Origin: Actinernus sp. WN-2022
Lineage: Eukaryota; Cnidaria; Anthozoa; Actiniaria; Actinernidae
DNA length: 64,000 bases
Assembly (NCBI GenBank): GCA_030867875.1
Contig: JAOWCC010001589.1
Location: 76,655,537 to 76,719,536, forward strand
Direction: 5' to 3'
Made by a program: the position numbers and the translations under genes. Below the pieces are notes generated by a model. That model searched no databases, had not been told where the DNA came from, and saw nothing but the letters and a program-made list of their open reading frames with translations. Positions 43,200 through 55,727 of this stretch are shown here, piece after piece. The first letter of the stretch is position 1; every line of letters starts with the position of its first letter.

Positions 43200-44510
43200 A
43201 TAATACATACAGCAATTTTTATCTGACTCCCTCAATCGGTGCATTGTGGGTTAATGACTGCCGATAGAGCCTCAAAGTACGACCAGTTTACGAGATGTAG
43301 AGATATCAGGCCGGAAATCAGACCAAAAGTTTAACCGGGGCTTTTTTCTTTATCTCATTTTAACCGATTTCCTATGTTAGATAATAAATATTATATTTAT
43401 TTTCTTACACAAAGTTGTCACAAAGTGAAATGACGAAAGTATGACGAGACATTTTAAATGAGGCAATATTTCCTGTTCCTGGCTACGCCAGAGAACCCGT
43501 CGTCGTTCTCGTTGCAAGAAATAATATGGGAGATTATACAAAATGCAACTGGCTCAGCGCCGGTATAGTCTACCTACCAGTTCAAGGGCACTACGGTGAT
43601 TTGATAAGTAAGCGTATTAGTAATATCATGCAAAACATACGAATTTTCACTTTCGAAATATAACAACAACAGCAACAAATTTTATTAAAGATAGCGGTAT
43701 TGTATTAATAACCGGACTGATCTGCGTTATTTGTGGTGTGTGTGGTGCAAAGAAAGAAAGTGGTGCATGTGGGTATTTAGCACTGGACCGGCGCTATGTT
43801 TAAAGAAACCTGGATTGATGTAGTTATGTTGGCTAAAGTGAACAAGTTGCACCGTAATTTTATCAAACGTCTCTCATCCCGGAATATCACCTGTTGTTTT
43901 TTATTGTAGGCCTGTGTAGTTGCACATCGAAAGAAGGGAAAGATTTGAGCATAAAACTACAGACTGGACAGCTGCAATTTAATTTATTGATAATTCAGAA
44001 TTAATAAGTTTCAGTTCAGTATGCGCAACATTTAGGGACTGTTCATTATTTATGCTTTTTTTCTGGAGGGAGGGGGGCGTCGGCTAAATCATAGGGGCGA
44101 GTTTTAAGTGCTTTATTAGGGGGGTCATCAACGATTTTACCTACTCCTGTGGGGTGGTCATCAAAGTTTCGACGTACATGTCATGTAAAATAAAATTTAA
44201 CTGAAAATGTAATGAAATCGTTGTTGTAATCCCAAGCCAATGTTTAGTCTCCAGAACACAGGAAACCAGTATTTAGAGAGCAGTCAAATCTCAAAAAATT
44301 CGGTTCGGGACTTCGGCCCTCGCAACATTTAAAGGCAGTCTGCTTTTATTCCTGTATACGCAGGATGGTATTCTCTAAGCTCATGGTCAAAATGAGGCAC
44401 ATCCCAATAGGACAGAGAATGCATTCGTATCCAGGAGATTAGTTATATATGCCAATGCTGAGCTCTTTTTCATTTATTTATTTATTTATCTATTTATTTG
44501 AGAGTACGGA
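43200..44510. other. Intergenic, no gene seen
   Basis: AT-rich. Near 43655-43690 there is an ACAACAACAGCAAC then TTTTATT motif of the kind found at LINE/SINE ends. Confidence 0.4.
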
Positions 44511-44512
44511 AC

Positions 44513-44729
44513 AATGTAATATGATGCACTAGAATGGAATATGATGCACTACAATGCAATATGATGCACTACAATGGAATATGATGCACTACAATGCAAT
44601 ATGATGCACTACAATGCAATATGATGCACTAGAATGGAATATGATGCACTAGAATGGAATATGATGCACTAGAATGGAATATGATGCACTAGAATGGAAT
44701 ATGATGCACTAGAATGGAATATAATGCAC
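44513..44729. repeat. 20-bp minisatellite, ten full units
   Basis: ATGATGCACTAGAATGGAAT repeated from 44521 to 44720 in exact 20-base register, with partial units at each side. Two variants (AGAATGG and ACAATGC/ACAATGG) are grouped, the last five units being identical. Confidence 0.97.
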
Positions 44730-45091
44730 AAATTAACAGTTCAATTTAAAGCACCCATCCGGGAAGGAGGGTGAGGTAGAGATTTCCAGAACAATACATA
44801 TATATGCCGATTTTTTACTAAACAAAGGTATGTATCATGGAAAATACCATAAATGCAGTAACATTAATAGTAAATTTAATAGATTACATGTATATGCAGT
44901 TTGCATTCTTTCTTGCACATCCATCTTTTGGGGGTGGTGGGGGGAGGGGTGATCAATAAAGTTTTGAGCAATTTATATAGGGGGGGTCATTGATTTCCTA
45001 TCTTTCACTGACATCATTTCTTAAGTCTTAGTTTGCGAAGAACTCGACAAGTTAGTGTTTTCATCTCCTTCTGACGAGCTTGTGGGACAAG

Positions 45092-45307
45092 ATGGCGGCG
45101 GTTAATTTTCCTGGGGGAACAATTTGTCTGAAGTGGTTAATAATCGACGTGTGGCTGTGCCAATTGGCAACGGAGTTGTTCAGTGATAGCGAACATTCAG
45201 TTGATGCAAGAGACCATCACCTAGGTGATGGTCTCTTGGTTGATGTAAACCATAGCTCACGAATTGATCTAGTCATAATTTACCGAGTTCTCCCCCGCTT
45301 TATCTGA
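45092..45307 (+). CDS. Unrecognised short ORF, possible first exon with signal-peptide-like start
   Basis: The ATG at 45092 lies in AAGATGGCGGC (45089-45099), a YY1-type start-site motif. The N-terminus has a hydrophobic run (TICLKWLIIDVWLCQLA) like a signal peptide. At 45207-45245 a 39-bp palindromic insertion adds 13 codons without changing frame. The frame ends at a stop at 45305-45307. No family is recognised and downstream exons are not visible, so it may be chance. Confidence 0.25.
   Translation: MAAVNFPGGTICLKWLIIDVWLCQLATELFSDSEHSVDARDHHLGDGLLVDVNHSSRIDLVIIYRVLPRFI
45207..45238. mobile_element. 32-bp perfect palindrome flanked by a 7-bp duplication
   Basis: It is CAAGAGACCATCACCT followed directly by its complement. 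GTTGATG lies on both sides (45200-45206 and 45239-45245). The half-site equals the tip of the 1341-bp element at 41852-43192, which also has a 7-bp duplication. Confidence 0.9.
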
Positions 45308-48300
45308 TGGCCCAACCGCGAAGTACGCGTAATTCAAATTTTTGGTTTCGGTGCTGAGTTGTTTAAAACAGAAACTTAAAAGCTTTCTTCGTTTTGTCTT
45401 TCAGTGGTAACCATGCCACTTAGTAGTCCAGAAATTTAAAAAAAAATCACTATCTTTACGCTGACTGGCACTGCAGAATAGCTGTTCGTCTGCCAGCTGG
45501 AAAAAGGTTTTCTTAAATGTGTTCAAAGTGCGGCTAAAAAAAACGTTCGAACGCCGTAATAAAACCCATCAATTTCGTTCCCAAATGTTTATCCCGCGAA
45601 ACCAAAACAATACCAAAAACGTGTTGTTTTTCCCGCCATCTTTATGACCATCCAGGTTTTTTAATAAGGTAATTGCCATTAGTGTTTTTTATTTGATGTT
45701 TCTGACGAAACAACCAATTTTGACTTATTGAAGTTTAAAATATCAATTGCATTAGGCGCTTTTATTAAAACGGGGCCGTACCGTTCCATGATGTGACAAG
45801 TTGTGTTTACGGCTAGTACACATGACACTCGCTGGACACAGACATGAAAATGGTCATAATGGCGTTACGAGATCGCGTAATAATCTCGCTAAGTACACCT
45901 AGCACTACCTTCAAACGAGAATTTTGCGGATGGATTTAGTCACCCCAGCTACGGAACATGAGTGCAACTTTGCGGTGTAATACGCATATGGTGGAACTGA
46001 AAGCAGAATGACAAGTTTCACCCGAGCGATCCGGGGTAATCGTATTCATTTGGCAAATATTCAAAATGGCAAGCAATACTTTAAAGCTGGACAAGTACTA
46101 CAATTTATTTATAATTTAGCCTCAAAAAGCGGTCATTTGTCAGCTGTCAGACTCCAAAAGAAGGTTCTACAGCTCTCTTTAAATCAGGTCTGCTGTGTGT
46201 GTTACTAGGGGCACTGTCAATCGAATTGAACCTTCAAGTTTCTTTAAAACAAAACTACAAATATAACAACCTGAGATCGAAGAGAAATACCACGTGAATG
46301 TCCTGATATCTTTTTGCCGAAACGTTTTCGCTGGAGGATGGCAAAGATTAAACATGATTAAAGTGGTTACAAGAGCTTATTCATAGAAACTTGATTTCGG
46401 TTACAGTGAACCGATTTCAAGTTGCTCTAAACAGTATTTTTCATCCACTCGAATCGTTGATATCCTCCATCAAACTTGTCTCATATTTTCTCCAGTGCCT
46501 GAAAAGCATACTCTACTAATCTGAGTAGTTATTTTTCCATGTTTAGAGTTCAAAGTTTATCATTTGAGTTATGCTCAAATTCGCGGCTGGGTCAAACTTG
46601 AGGTAAATTTCAATCATCGAATTGAATTAACTGGCTCATTCCCATGTCTTGCTGAGAACAACAACAGGTATACGAAGGTCACTGATATTTTGTCGCCTTA
46701 AATGTTTTACAAGACAACTTTCATGTCAGATTAGCAACGGGGTTCGTCCCGAAATTTTCATGGTAATGTTAAATTTGTAAATATTTTCTTACGATTTCAG
46801 GTTCCCTCATTGAGTTTGTTTACCAGATACAGAGTACCTCATTTTCTTCATTGGAGTTTTCCATTCGCGCGTCTTTCATTCAACTCAAACAAAACTTCGT
46901 TGTTAAAATTGTTTTGTGTTATTTGCCGTCAACAGTACAAACACCACGGCTGGAAACCGAGGCCGCTTCAAGCCTGATCCACTGGCCGCTCCGCTACTCT
47001 AAACTTACTAGTGATCAATTAAAGTATTTTTGGATTTCTTATCGTGCACAGGTGTATAGTAAAGAGGTATGTCCAGTAACTGACTATCATACTGAGTGTA
47101 GGAACACCTCATGTCGGGAGCTCTTGAAATGTTTCTCAGTCATCGTCTCGAGTCATCCTATCTGAAAGGAAATCAGTCTTAGCCGTTTGCAGCATATTCT
47201 GCTCCCGTGATCGTGAATCGTCTGGAGAGAGCCAAGCCCCGTGCTCTTTTCTGCCTCACAGTTCCGTTTCCCCGTACCGTACACCGATGTATGGTGGAGG
47301 GGGGCAGTTGGGCGTATGTTCAGGTATTTCCAGTACGCTTTACGGAGCATAAGGCTCTATAAACTAAACTGAGCTATTAGATTGAAGTCAGAAAATCTTG
47401 TCTGCATTTTCTTCTGAAACTCTTTATTGTAATAAGCCATTCTGCCCTCGTAGCGTTAGTGCGGCCAAATAAAGATTATCTGTACCTGTGTCAGTATCGG
47501 TGATTATCGGTTAAAGTACAAAGAGGTTTCGAGTTTTTTTCTTTAATGCTTGGTATTCTTTTTTGCCAACTTCTAACAACCTCTTCCCCATTTCGGCATA
47601 GTCCCCTCCAAAACTAACGGCTCACCCTTTGGAGTTGCAGGTTGACTTCAGTAAAGAATACCGCTAGTTTCAGTTGGAGCATAGTAAATTGCCACAGCAC
47701 CGTTAGAAGATAGGAAGCCCATTAATACTGATTAATACTATCAGTTCTTCAGTCGGTGTCCAGTATACGAAATTTGCAATTGTGGTCGAGTTTTCCTTTA
47801 AACCCGAAAGAGCTGCACAGGATGCAAGAAAACAAACAGGCGTTATTTACGTCACAGTATCTTTCCGGTCAGTTCTAACTGCTGAAGGCCGGGTAGGTCG
47901 AGGTTACCGAGTGCCAAGTCATATGCAACGGCAACAAAGGCTTTGTCGACAAAACAGGATGCAAAGGCGGTAGTGATTAAGAACTAAATCCCACGGATTC
48001 AGTCTGTTCAAATAACGGTAAACTGATTATATAGTATTTATTGTATTAATTGAATTAGACCGAAAAAGAAATATCGTCTCACCACGCCTATATAAATTTT
48101 AAAACTATACTATTCAGCACAATAGCTAGGTTTCTATCAGTTTCTCCCCGTTATCATCTATCTGCGGTTTTCCTCTCGGGCGACAACGCTTTTCCACGCA
48201 CGTAAGCAAATGAGTTTAATTATTTACAGTATTAAAACTGACGTATTTCATGACTTCAAAATATTAGCAATCAATAAAAATCTTCGAGTTGTAATGTCGT

Positions 48301-49031
48301 AATGCACGAGTGAGCACAGAAACCGAGTGTATTGATCAATTCACCACAAATGAAAGATAAAACTCCGTGTTTCGAAACTGCTATGAAACATTCTGTTTAT
48401 TATTCACCACCAAGCTATAAATTACCGAGATTTTACGCGCGGCATAAAAGAGATGACTTCGCAAATATATCTTAATTTGTTTGATATTTGAATGTGAAAT
48501 TTGACGTTTTAATCCAGTATTTTTTCGCTTGGTGAATAATTATAATATCAAGGTATACAACAGTGCGAATATGCATGTATTAGGTTGAGGTAAACCTCCC
48601 ACATCGCATTTATTAGTCTAATTATAGACAGCCATACCCGCCATAGAAACAGAAAGTCGTTTACATGACAAAAAGCTGTTGCGAGGTCTTATACAAATCC
48701 GCCAAATTCAGAATCATTTTAAATATTTTTCACCAGTACGCGGTTGATAACGCTCGAAACTGCAGTGATTGCACTGATATTGCACCTGTGTATATAGGTA
48801 TGCACTCTCCTGCTTATTTATCTCCGCATATGCTCCTCCAGCCCTCGCCTCCTGGTTAGCTCGGTGGTAGATCCGTGGATGTGTGTGTGCACTACCTTTG
48901 TAAAAATGTTTGATCTTGACCTGCAAATGGTCAGGTCTTCTCCTTGAATAAATTCGTTAAAACGACATTTTACTTTTTGCAGGAAAATAAAGGGGTTATT
49001 ATTAGTCCAACTTATGCGGCCGTGCATTTTT
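45308..49031. other. Intergenic, no supported gene
   Basis: Several frames of 60-105 codons (for example 46008-46208 and 46851-47165) have no recognisable motif. Near 48857 GGTTAGCTCGGTGGTAGA resembles a pol III A box, but no B box follows. Confidence 0.4.
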
Positions 49032-49130
49032 ACGAGTCATACGTATTTTTACGAGTCATGCGTATTTTTACGAGTCATGCGTATTTTTACGAGTCATGCG
49101 TATTTTTACGAGTCATGCGTATTTTGGCGA
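49032..49130. repeat. 19-bp minisatellite, five units
   Basis: ACGAGTCATGCGTATTTTT repeated head to tail. The first unit has one change and the last one is partial. Period 19 is not a multiple of three, so the open frame through it is not a protein repeat. Confidence 0.95.
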
Positions 49131-51248
49131 GTCTTCAGGCAAACCACTACACTATGCAGATAACCGGGAAGCTAGTTTAATGTTACTACCCCGATATACG
49201 GTCTTATTTCTTGCGTTCTTGTGCATATGCGTCAGCCTACGCTGCATGAAGAGTCGCACCCCATCCGAAACCGGCACGCAGACGAATAATGCGTTTTATG
49301 CAGATTTATATAATAGTATTAGGTAATGTTGTACTTCCATTATTTATTTATTTTCAGCTAAAAGAAGGAAGTCCATAGTCCATAGTAATGCCATCACGTT
49401 CTTTAATGCATTATTATCCAAGTAGCTCATTTTCCGGTTTAAGATGTTTGGCTTGACGGACCTTTTTCCTGTTGGTTCGTTTCCTCAAGCGTTGTCATCG
49501 TCGTTACCGTAATTTACGTATATCAGTTCTAGAATTCAAAGAAATAAGATACATTGGTGAAGTAAACGACAAGCGACACATGACCATGTCATCATTACCA
49601 CACTTTTATCAACTACTCGTGCATTTTCGTATTAGTGTTCATATTTTATGTTATGAACCATAAAATATTTGATAAAATTGTAGTCGCATTCAGCCGATCG
49701 ATGTTCCGGAAATTGACAGAACCGGAAACCAACTCACTGCCAATCCCACCACCGTCATTCCACGTTTTTCGAATTTTCCTGAGCATGAACTGCCCCGGGA
49801 ACTGCCACAGCTCAACTGCCTTACTGATCAGATGGAATTTAATAACTCGACCTTGTGACTTTGTTATTTCGTAACAAACTGTCTAGTTTTATTCACCCGG
49901 CTTTCATACATTGTTCTTCATAATTATTTTGAAATCATTTCCTGTAAGGGGTGGGGCCGGGCAGAGATCGATCAAACGGAAAAACAAATCCTTTTCCTTT
50001 GTTGACGTACCAGTCGCATTATAGCTGTTTACAGTAGCAAGATCTGTTATGTATTAGTGAGCCAGCGTGTTCCCGGCAGATTAGCCGCGAAAAACAATGA
50101 GAAACAGTAATTTCAGTAACAGTAATTTCATGCAACAATGTCAGTACTTGGCAAACAATGATTTATGAACATATATTATTATTGCATACAATGAGAAAAC
50201 CTCGCCATTGTGAAAAAATACTGAAGCATTTTATTGCCCTTTCGCTCTGGGGTATAGGTATGGGATTTATTCACCTCGGATGTTCTAAAAATAACCTGAT
50301 CTGGGAATGTGCTGACTGGTAATGAGCTCCTGGTATTAACAGTTTTGGTTAGTCGATGCTAGGCAAACCTCATGATGACTAAACTTGTGGCACTATTTGC
50401 ACTTTGAAAGAATTGCATATATTTCTGTTTTATGGGCTACACGGCTGGCAAATTCTGCAGTCTGATATTTCTCAGCTGGCAAATGCTGCACTTTTTGTTT
50501 TCACTTTTTCAAAAAGTTTTGTTTCTGCGGGGTATCGAAATTTGTCTTACACACCTATAATGAATTAAATTTGAAATATTTCAAGCTTTTCTTGTTGGCC
50601 TGCCGTTATTTCAATTCCCTCTACATAGTTTGTGATTTTTTCATGATCTTGACTCCGTCATTTTCTACCACTCCATTCACTTAAATTTTTTGCAGCTGGG
50701 AAATTTAGAAACTCTTCACGAGCTTTAGGCTGGCTGCGCTAGCACTGCAGAATTACTGCAATGAGGCAATGATATATTTTGGATAAGAATTGTTGCACCT
50801 AACCCGTACCATATACCAAGGGGCAATATCCTACGTTTTTGTGACGTCTTCAGAGGCATACTTCCGGTGGCTAGCAATGTATATACATATTAATGTTGTA
50901 ACAAGAATGGCAGAGAAGATTAAATTGTCACAGAGATTAGGGAAAGCTTTGGGTTTTTAAGATGCAATACGACTGAGACGTATTAAAAACCATACCTGCC
51001 AGTTACTGTTAATGAATCTTTAATTATTTTTGTGCGTCAAAAGAGGCGTTCTAGTCTATTAAATTAAATCGCCCATGAATTTGCGAGGGGTGTTGTGTAA
51101 CAACAGACGAGCTGCGAGTGCATCGCAAATATATAGTAACGGGCACCCAACGGTAAAACGTCATAAAAACGAATATTCTGATGTTTTTATAACACGGATT
51201 AGATGTATTTAAAATATATTTTTTTCACCAGGCAAACGAACAGCATGG
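49131..51248. other. Intergenic, nothing recognised
   Basis: No coding, RNA or element signature was found by eye on either strand. Confidence 0.4.
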
Positions 51249-51430
51249 CTTAGACTTTCTCAAAGTTCCTTAAAACGAGATTTTCATTTCCCACCTTCGC
51301 TTCTCTTAAAACGAGATTTTCACTTCTCTCAGGTTCATTTTCACTTCTCTGGTTTAAGGGACTGTCCTCTCGCGACTTCGTCGCTCGTTCTCAGAGGAAA
51401 AGAGGTCGACTTGTAGCAAGTCAACCCATA
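51249..51430. mobile_element. MITE with TTAGACTTTCTCAAAGTT ends (copy 2)
   Basis: The left end matches 34709 and the right end GTCGACTTGTAGCAAGTCAAC matches 35072-35092. The interior has two copies of CTTAAAACGAGATTTTCA(C/T)TT. Confidence 0.6.
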
Positions 51431-51862
51431 CGATTAAACATAAGCTTCAAATGACAATCGAGTAAAACTACACAACATTATTTACTGTACTGTACAAAAC
51501 TGTTTTAAAGTGTAGAATAAATTCCACTGCATGTACCGTCAGTACAGGCACAGTTGGTCCTGATTTGGTTGATAAATCACCAAGCGAAATCCAGCTCTGA
51601 GGCATAAAATTAGACGCGAGGTTGACGCCAGCAGCAAATTTAGGGTCGTCATTTAGTTATTTTTTATAAACGTTATTACTCCATTCAAAGTCATTTGGTA
51701 GAATCTCTTCCACATTTTCTGGCTTAGCCCGTCAAAACCTGGAACCGAAATATTTAAATCTAAAGATTTGCATAGTGGAGCGCCGTATATAAACCTCTTA
51801 TCACGAATTACATTATAATCGCATTATGGGCAGTTACTATCGATCAAAGGTGCGGCAGGAGT

Positions 51863-51952
51863 TACCCTGGGTACCAGAGGTTCGCGAAAGTTAGCTCCAC
51901 GGCGGCTAACTTTCGCGAAGGGAGGCAGTAGAACCTCTGGTACCCAGGGTAG
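51863..51952. mobile_element. 90-bp palindromic MITE with perfect 9-bp duplication
   Basis: The ends TACCCTGGGTACCAGAGGTT and complement enclose TTCGCGAAAGTTAGC and its complement. GGCAGGAGT flanks both sides (51854-51862, 51953-51961). It shares its terminus with the 665-bp element at 11463. Confidence 0.93.
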
Positions 51953-52555
51953 GCAGGAGTTATCCCACGATAGAAATGCTTTTCTTCGAAAATGCCTTTG
52001 GGAGAGGGGGGGGAAGTAGTGGTTTTTCTTAGCGGTCTCAAAGAGAATTTGAAGCATTTTATTTTTCGTGATAGACCGTATATCTGCAAATGCAGTACCT
52101 CAGCCGGTATCCCCGTCAGAAAACAAATAAATACAGTATATAACTGAACGAAAGTTTTTATCCTTGACTTGATGAGCCTGTGATTACATCTTGCAAATAT
52201 TAATCCAAATAGGGTTGTAGATTAATACGAGTTTGTTACGTTGTTCTCCGACTAGCTATCAACCACGCGGCCGAACCACTTCTTAATTTCTCTAGACTGA
52301 CTTCAGATATCGCAGCACACACCAGGAGAAAAGCTGGAGCTCTTGCATCTAGTGAATATGTATCCCAACACCCTCAAATTTCCTAGCTATATATCAAGAT
52401 TGTGTACATTTGAACAAGCGTAATAAAATCTATGAAGTTTAAAGTGTCAATAAATGGTGAAATTTAAGCTGGTAGTTTTCTATACAATTGCTGTATAATA
52501 AGTTTTGAAATTTAACGAGCAATACAATAATTGAAAAATAACGAGTCTATTATTG

Positions 52556-53085
52556 CAGTCGAACCTCTACACAACGGCCACCGTGGGGACAAAATTATGT
52601 GGCCATTGTGTAGAGGTGGCCGTTGTGTAGAGGTAGGGATATAATTTGACACCACATGTTAATGTCTGTATTTCAATCATAAATAACCGGTTGAAACAAT
52701 AAAGAAATTGACAGATAATTAAGAAAACGTTTCACAAGGCGAACACCGACTATTTTGAAAGCAAACAGTTCCGTTGAACGATACCTCTACAAAGCAACTT
52801 GAATCACGAAAAAAACGAAAGTACAGTATGGAATTTCTACTACTGTACAGTATTCATTCGTTGAGTGGTCGTTGTGGAGAGGTTAGTTTTAGTGCATTTT
52901 TGGGTTTGGGAAAACGTAGTGCTGGCCGTTGCTGTTGTGTAGAGGTGGCCATTGCGGGGAGGTTTCAATAACAGTAAATGTATGGACTGGTGGTCGGGAC
53001 AAAATTTCGTGGTCGTTGCGTAGAGGTGGCCGTTAGTGGAGAGGTGGCCGTTGTGGAGAGGTGGCCGTTAGTGGAGGTTCGACTG
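52556..53085. mobile_element. 530-bp element with CAGTCGAACCTC ends and internal minisatellite
   Basis: Left CAGTCGAACCTCTACACAAC is opposed by GTGGAGGTTCGACTG. GAGGTGGCCGTTGTG-type units repeat inside both ends. CAGT.GAACCTC tips resemble those of pogo/Tigger MITEs, from memory only. The frames at 52774-53184 are repeat artefacts. Confidence 0.75.
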
Positions 53086-55727
53086 TATATCACGCTTAGC
53101 CCTGGCACCAAGCGGGAAAAGGGAACTCGAGGATCAAGGAGGGCTCTTCAAAAATTCTCCCAGGATTATGCACCAGTCATTTGAAATCCAGGACCCGGCG
53201 CCATATGTGAGTTGAGTTTGTTGGAATCTCGCCCTTGCTCCGAGGGTTTTTCTCCTGGTTCTCCGGTTTTCCTCCCTCCACAAAAACCAACACGCTAAAT
53301 TCCAATTCGATCTGTGATTTAGCCGGGTCCTGGCTTTGATCAGCCTCTGGTTGTTTTTCAGGTCCCGTTAGAAATTCGGCAGTGTTTTTTTGTTTTGTTT
53401 GTTTGTTCGTGATAAACTGGTCTATTGACCCTTTGAATTCGATTCCATGCCTCATGGAAATGGAACAAGTTGATTAAACAACATTTCAATATGGATCCCC
53501 AGGGTCAGGGGTCTTCACATGATTTTGATGCCCCAGGGTGTGGGAGCTTCACTAGTATTCATGGGCATGTTGGGTGAATGCCCCCGCTATGCCCGGGGTG
53601 GGTTCAACTTCAACTCCTTCAAACCAAGAAAGAAAAGGAGAGATTATTTCGATTGGTTTACTTTTAGGGTTTCTGATTTTTGGCATAGTACCTTTATAAT
53701 TAGAATATTTTCCGCCGATATCCGAATGGTCCCCGCCTCCCCTCATCTCGCGTCATCAACTTTCAGGCTCAAATAGTGAGAATTATTAAAGGGGCGAAAG
53801 AAAAAGAGAGCATAAGTGCTCCCTGTATAGGAGCCACTGTAGAAGCCGCTACAGCCTGATCTGTTCCAAATTAGAGAGTTTTTGTGACGATGAATGATTA
53901 ACTAAACGCGATTAAAGTTTTTCTAGCCATTCGCATTTATTAAAACACTTTTTTTAAATTAGCCATGTGTTTATTGTAGTTGTTTTCTTTTCATCTCGGC
54001 CATTTTGTCGTTTCCATCGGGCTGCATGTTTTTTGTCAAACTATGAATTACGTAATATATATATATATATATATGATCTAAAACTTGATGTTTGTAGACC
54101 GGTATCGCGTTACTTATCTTCAAAATATTCATGAACGTTGCGAAATTCGTGAGCGCCTATCTCGAACGAAGATAAGCTTCATCGATAACTTCATCGGTAG
54201 AAAAATATTTTACATGACGACATGAATGTTATCTTTTAATTGTAAAAACGACCTTGTTTTTATAGCAATTAAAAGTGAAATTTGTGGAAGTTTTGAAAGA
54301 AAATAGTTATTTGAATGTTGGTGTACTTTGCGTAAGCCGTAACTGCCCGCTTCACCTTCAGAGTTTTTTTAGGTATCAAATGGTTTTTATGTGGGAATAC
54401 TTTCCCGGTGAGTTGAGAGTATTTATATTTATACGTGACTCGATCCAGAGAGCCAACAAGTCTGACCGGAAATAGCCAAACACTTACGGCAATTCAACTT
54501 GTCAATCACGCACTGGCTTTTGCATTCTTGGAGCGCGCGTCCGGCAGTGTGAAATCGCACGACTCACCAAGCCAACTCAACTCAACACTGAACAGAGGTA
54601 GGAGTCTTGATCCTAAGCTCGTTTACCATGGGTACCCGACGTTCTACTGCCGCTCGCGAGGAGCGAAGCGACGAGAAGTTTAATTTCACCTCATATTTTT
54701 AAGTTCTTGCGTATGTAAAAAACATTATTAACACCTATTCGACAGCGAACCATCCCTTGCCTTAATTTCCGGTTAGCAATCTAATGTTTTTTTCTCATTT
54801 CGTTTTAGTGTTCGTTTCAGCTAAAGATCACTAGAAAGGAAACGATTATTTTCGTTAAACCATCGAATCAAATTGGACTAAACAGACACCCCGAGTCAAA
54901 GAACTTAGCACAATATTCGATCGTTTCAGTGTATTTTCGGCTTTCATTCTAGTCTTCAGACAGCTCAACGCTTGTTTTGGCGTCGAGATTTACACGCCAG
55001 TAAGCAAAGCGATAAACAACGAGCGTTTTAGTATGCTAGATTCTAACATAGGAAGCCGCAAGTAGGTAAAATGAATAGAACATTGACCTGAGGGCCAGTA
55101 CGCAGCAGGGGTTAAGTTCCTCCCTTGACGCATTGTAGATATACAATTCCTGAAGGCGAGCGAGAAAAGGCCTTTGTTCTGATACTTTCTTGCCTCCCGT
55201 ACACAAATCTTTTATCCAGCCCTGATACTAAGCCGATAAAATTAGAACTGACAAAGCTAATATTTCAGCAATTTGCGGTGTGATTGTAATTTGACGTTCA
55301 TCAAAAGCAAGGTTTGCCAGAACGTTGTGACTGATAAGGACGATAAGTCGCCCCAGGTTGTTCGAATGCTTTAATATCATTGGCCAGACAAGGAGTGGAC
55401 ACTGTCAACAGATCACTGCACTTTCATATTTGTCACTTCTGGCGACGGTTCAAACCCGCATGAATTAGGGGTAAACTGAAGCGAACTGCCGATCATTCCT
55501 CACTTGCGGCAGATTCGCTGACCTTAGCGCTCGACTGGTACATTCTATCCAATTCATTAACTCCAACCAGCACAACAACTTCATTTCGAATAACAGACTT
55601 CTTACTCACTTAGGGAGTAACTGAAATGAACAAGCAAAACATTAAAGTTAATCGCAGCGCTCACAACGCGAGGTCACCTTTGAAAAATCACAAACAAACT
55701 GCGAACTTTATACAAATTAATTCCCTT
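53086..55727. other. Intergenic, no supported gene
   Basis: A (TA)n tract is at 54056-54074. No gene motif was recognised. Confidence 0.4.

Noticed and set aside
49032..49130. CRISPR-like array
   Set aside because: The 19-bp units are contiguous with no spacers, in a eukaryotic context, so this is a minisatellite.
48944..49326. Repeat-containing protein (YESCVFLRVMRIF-like)
   Set aside because: It comes from a 19-bp minisatellite whose period is not a multiple of three.
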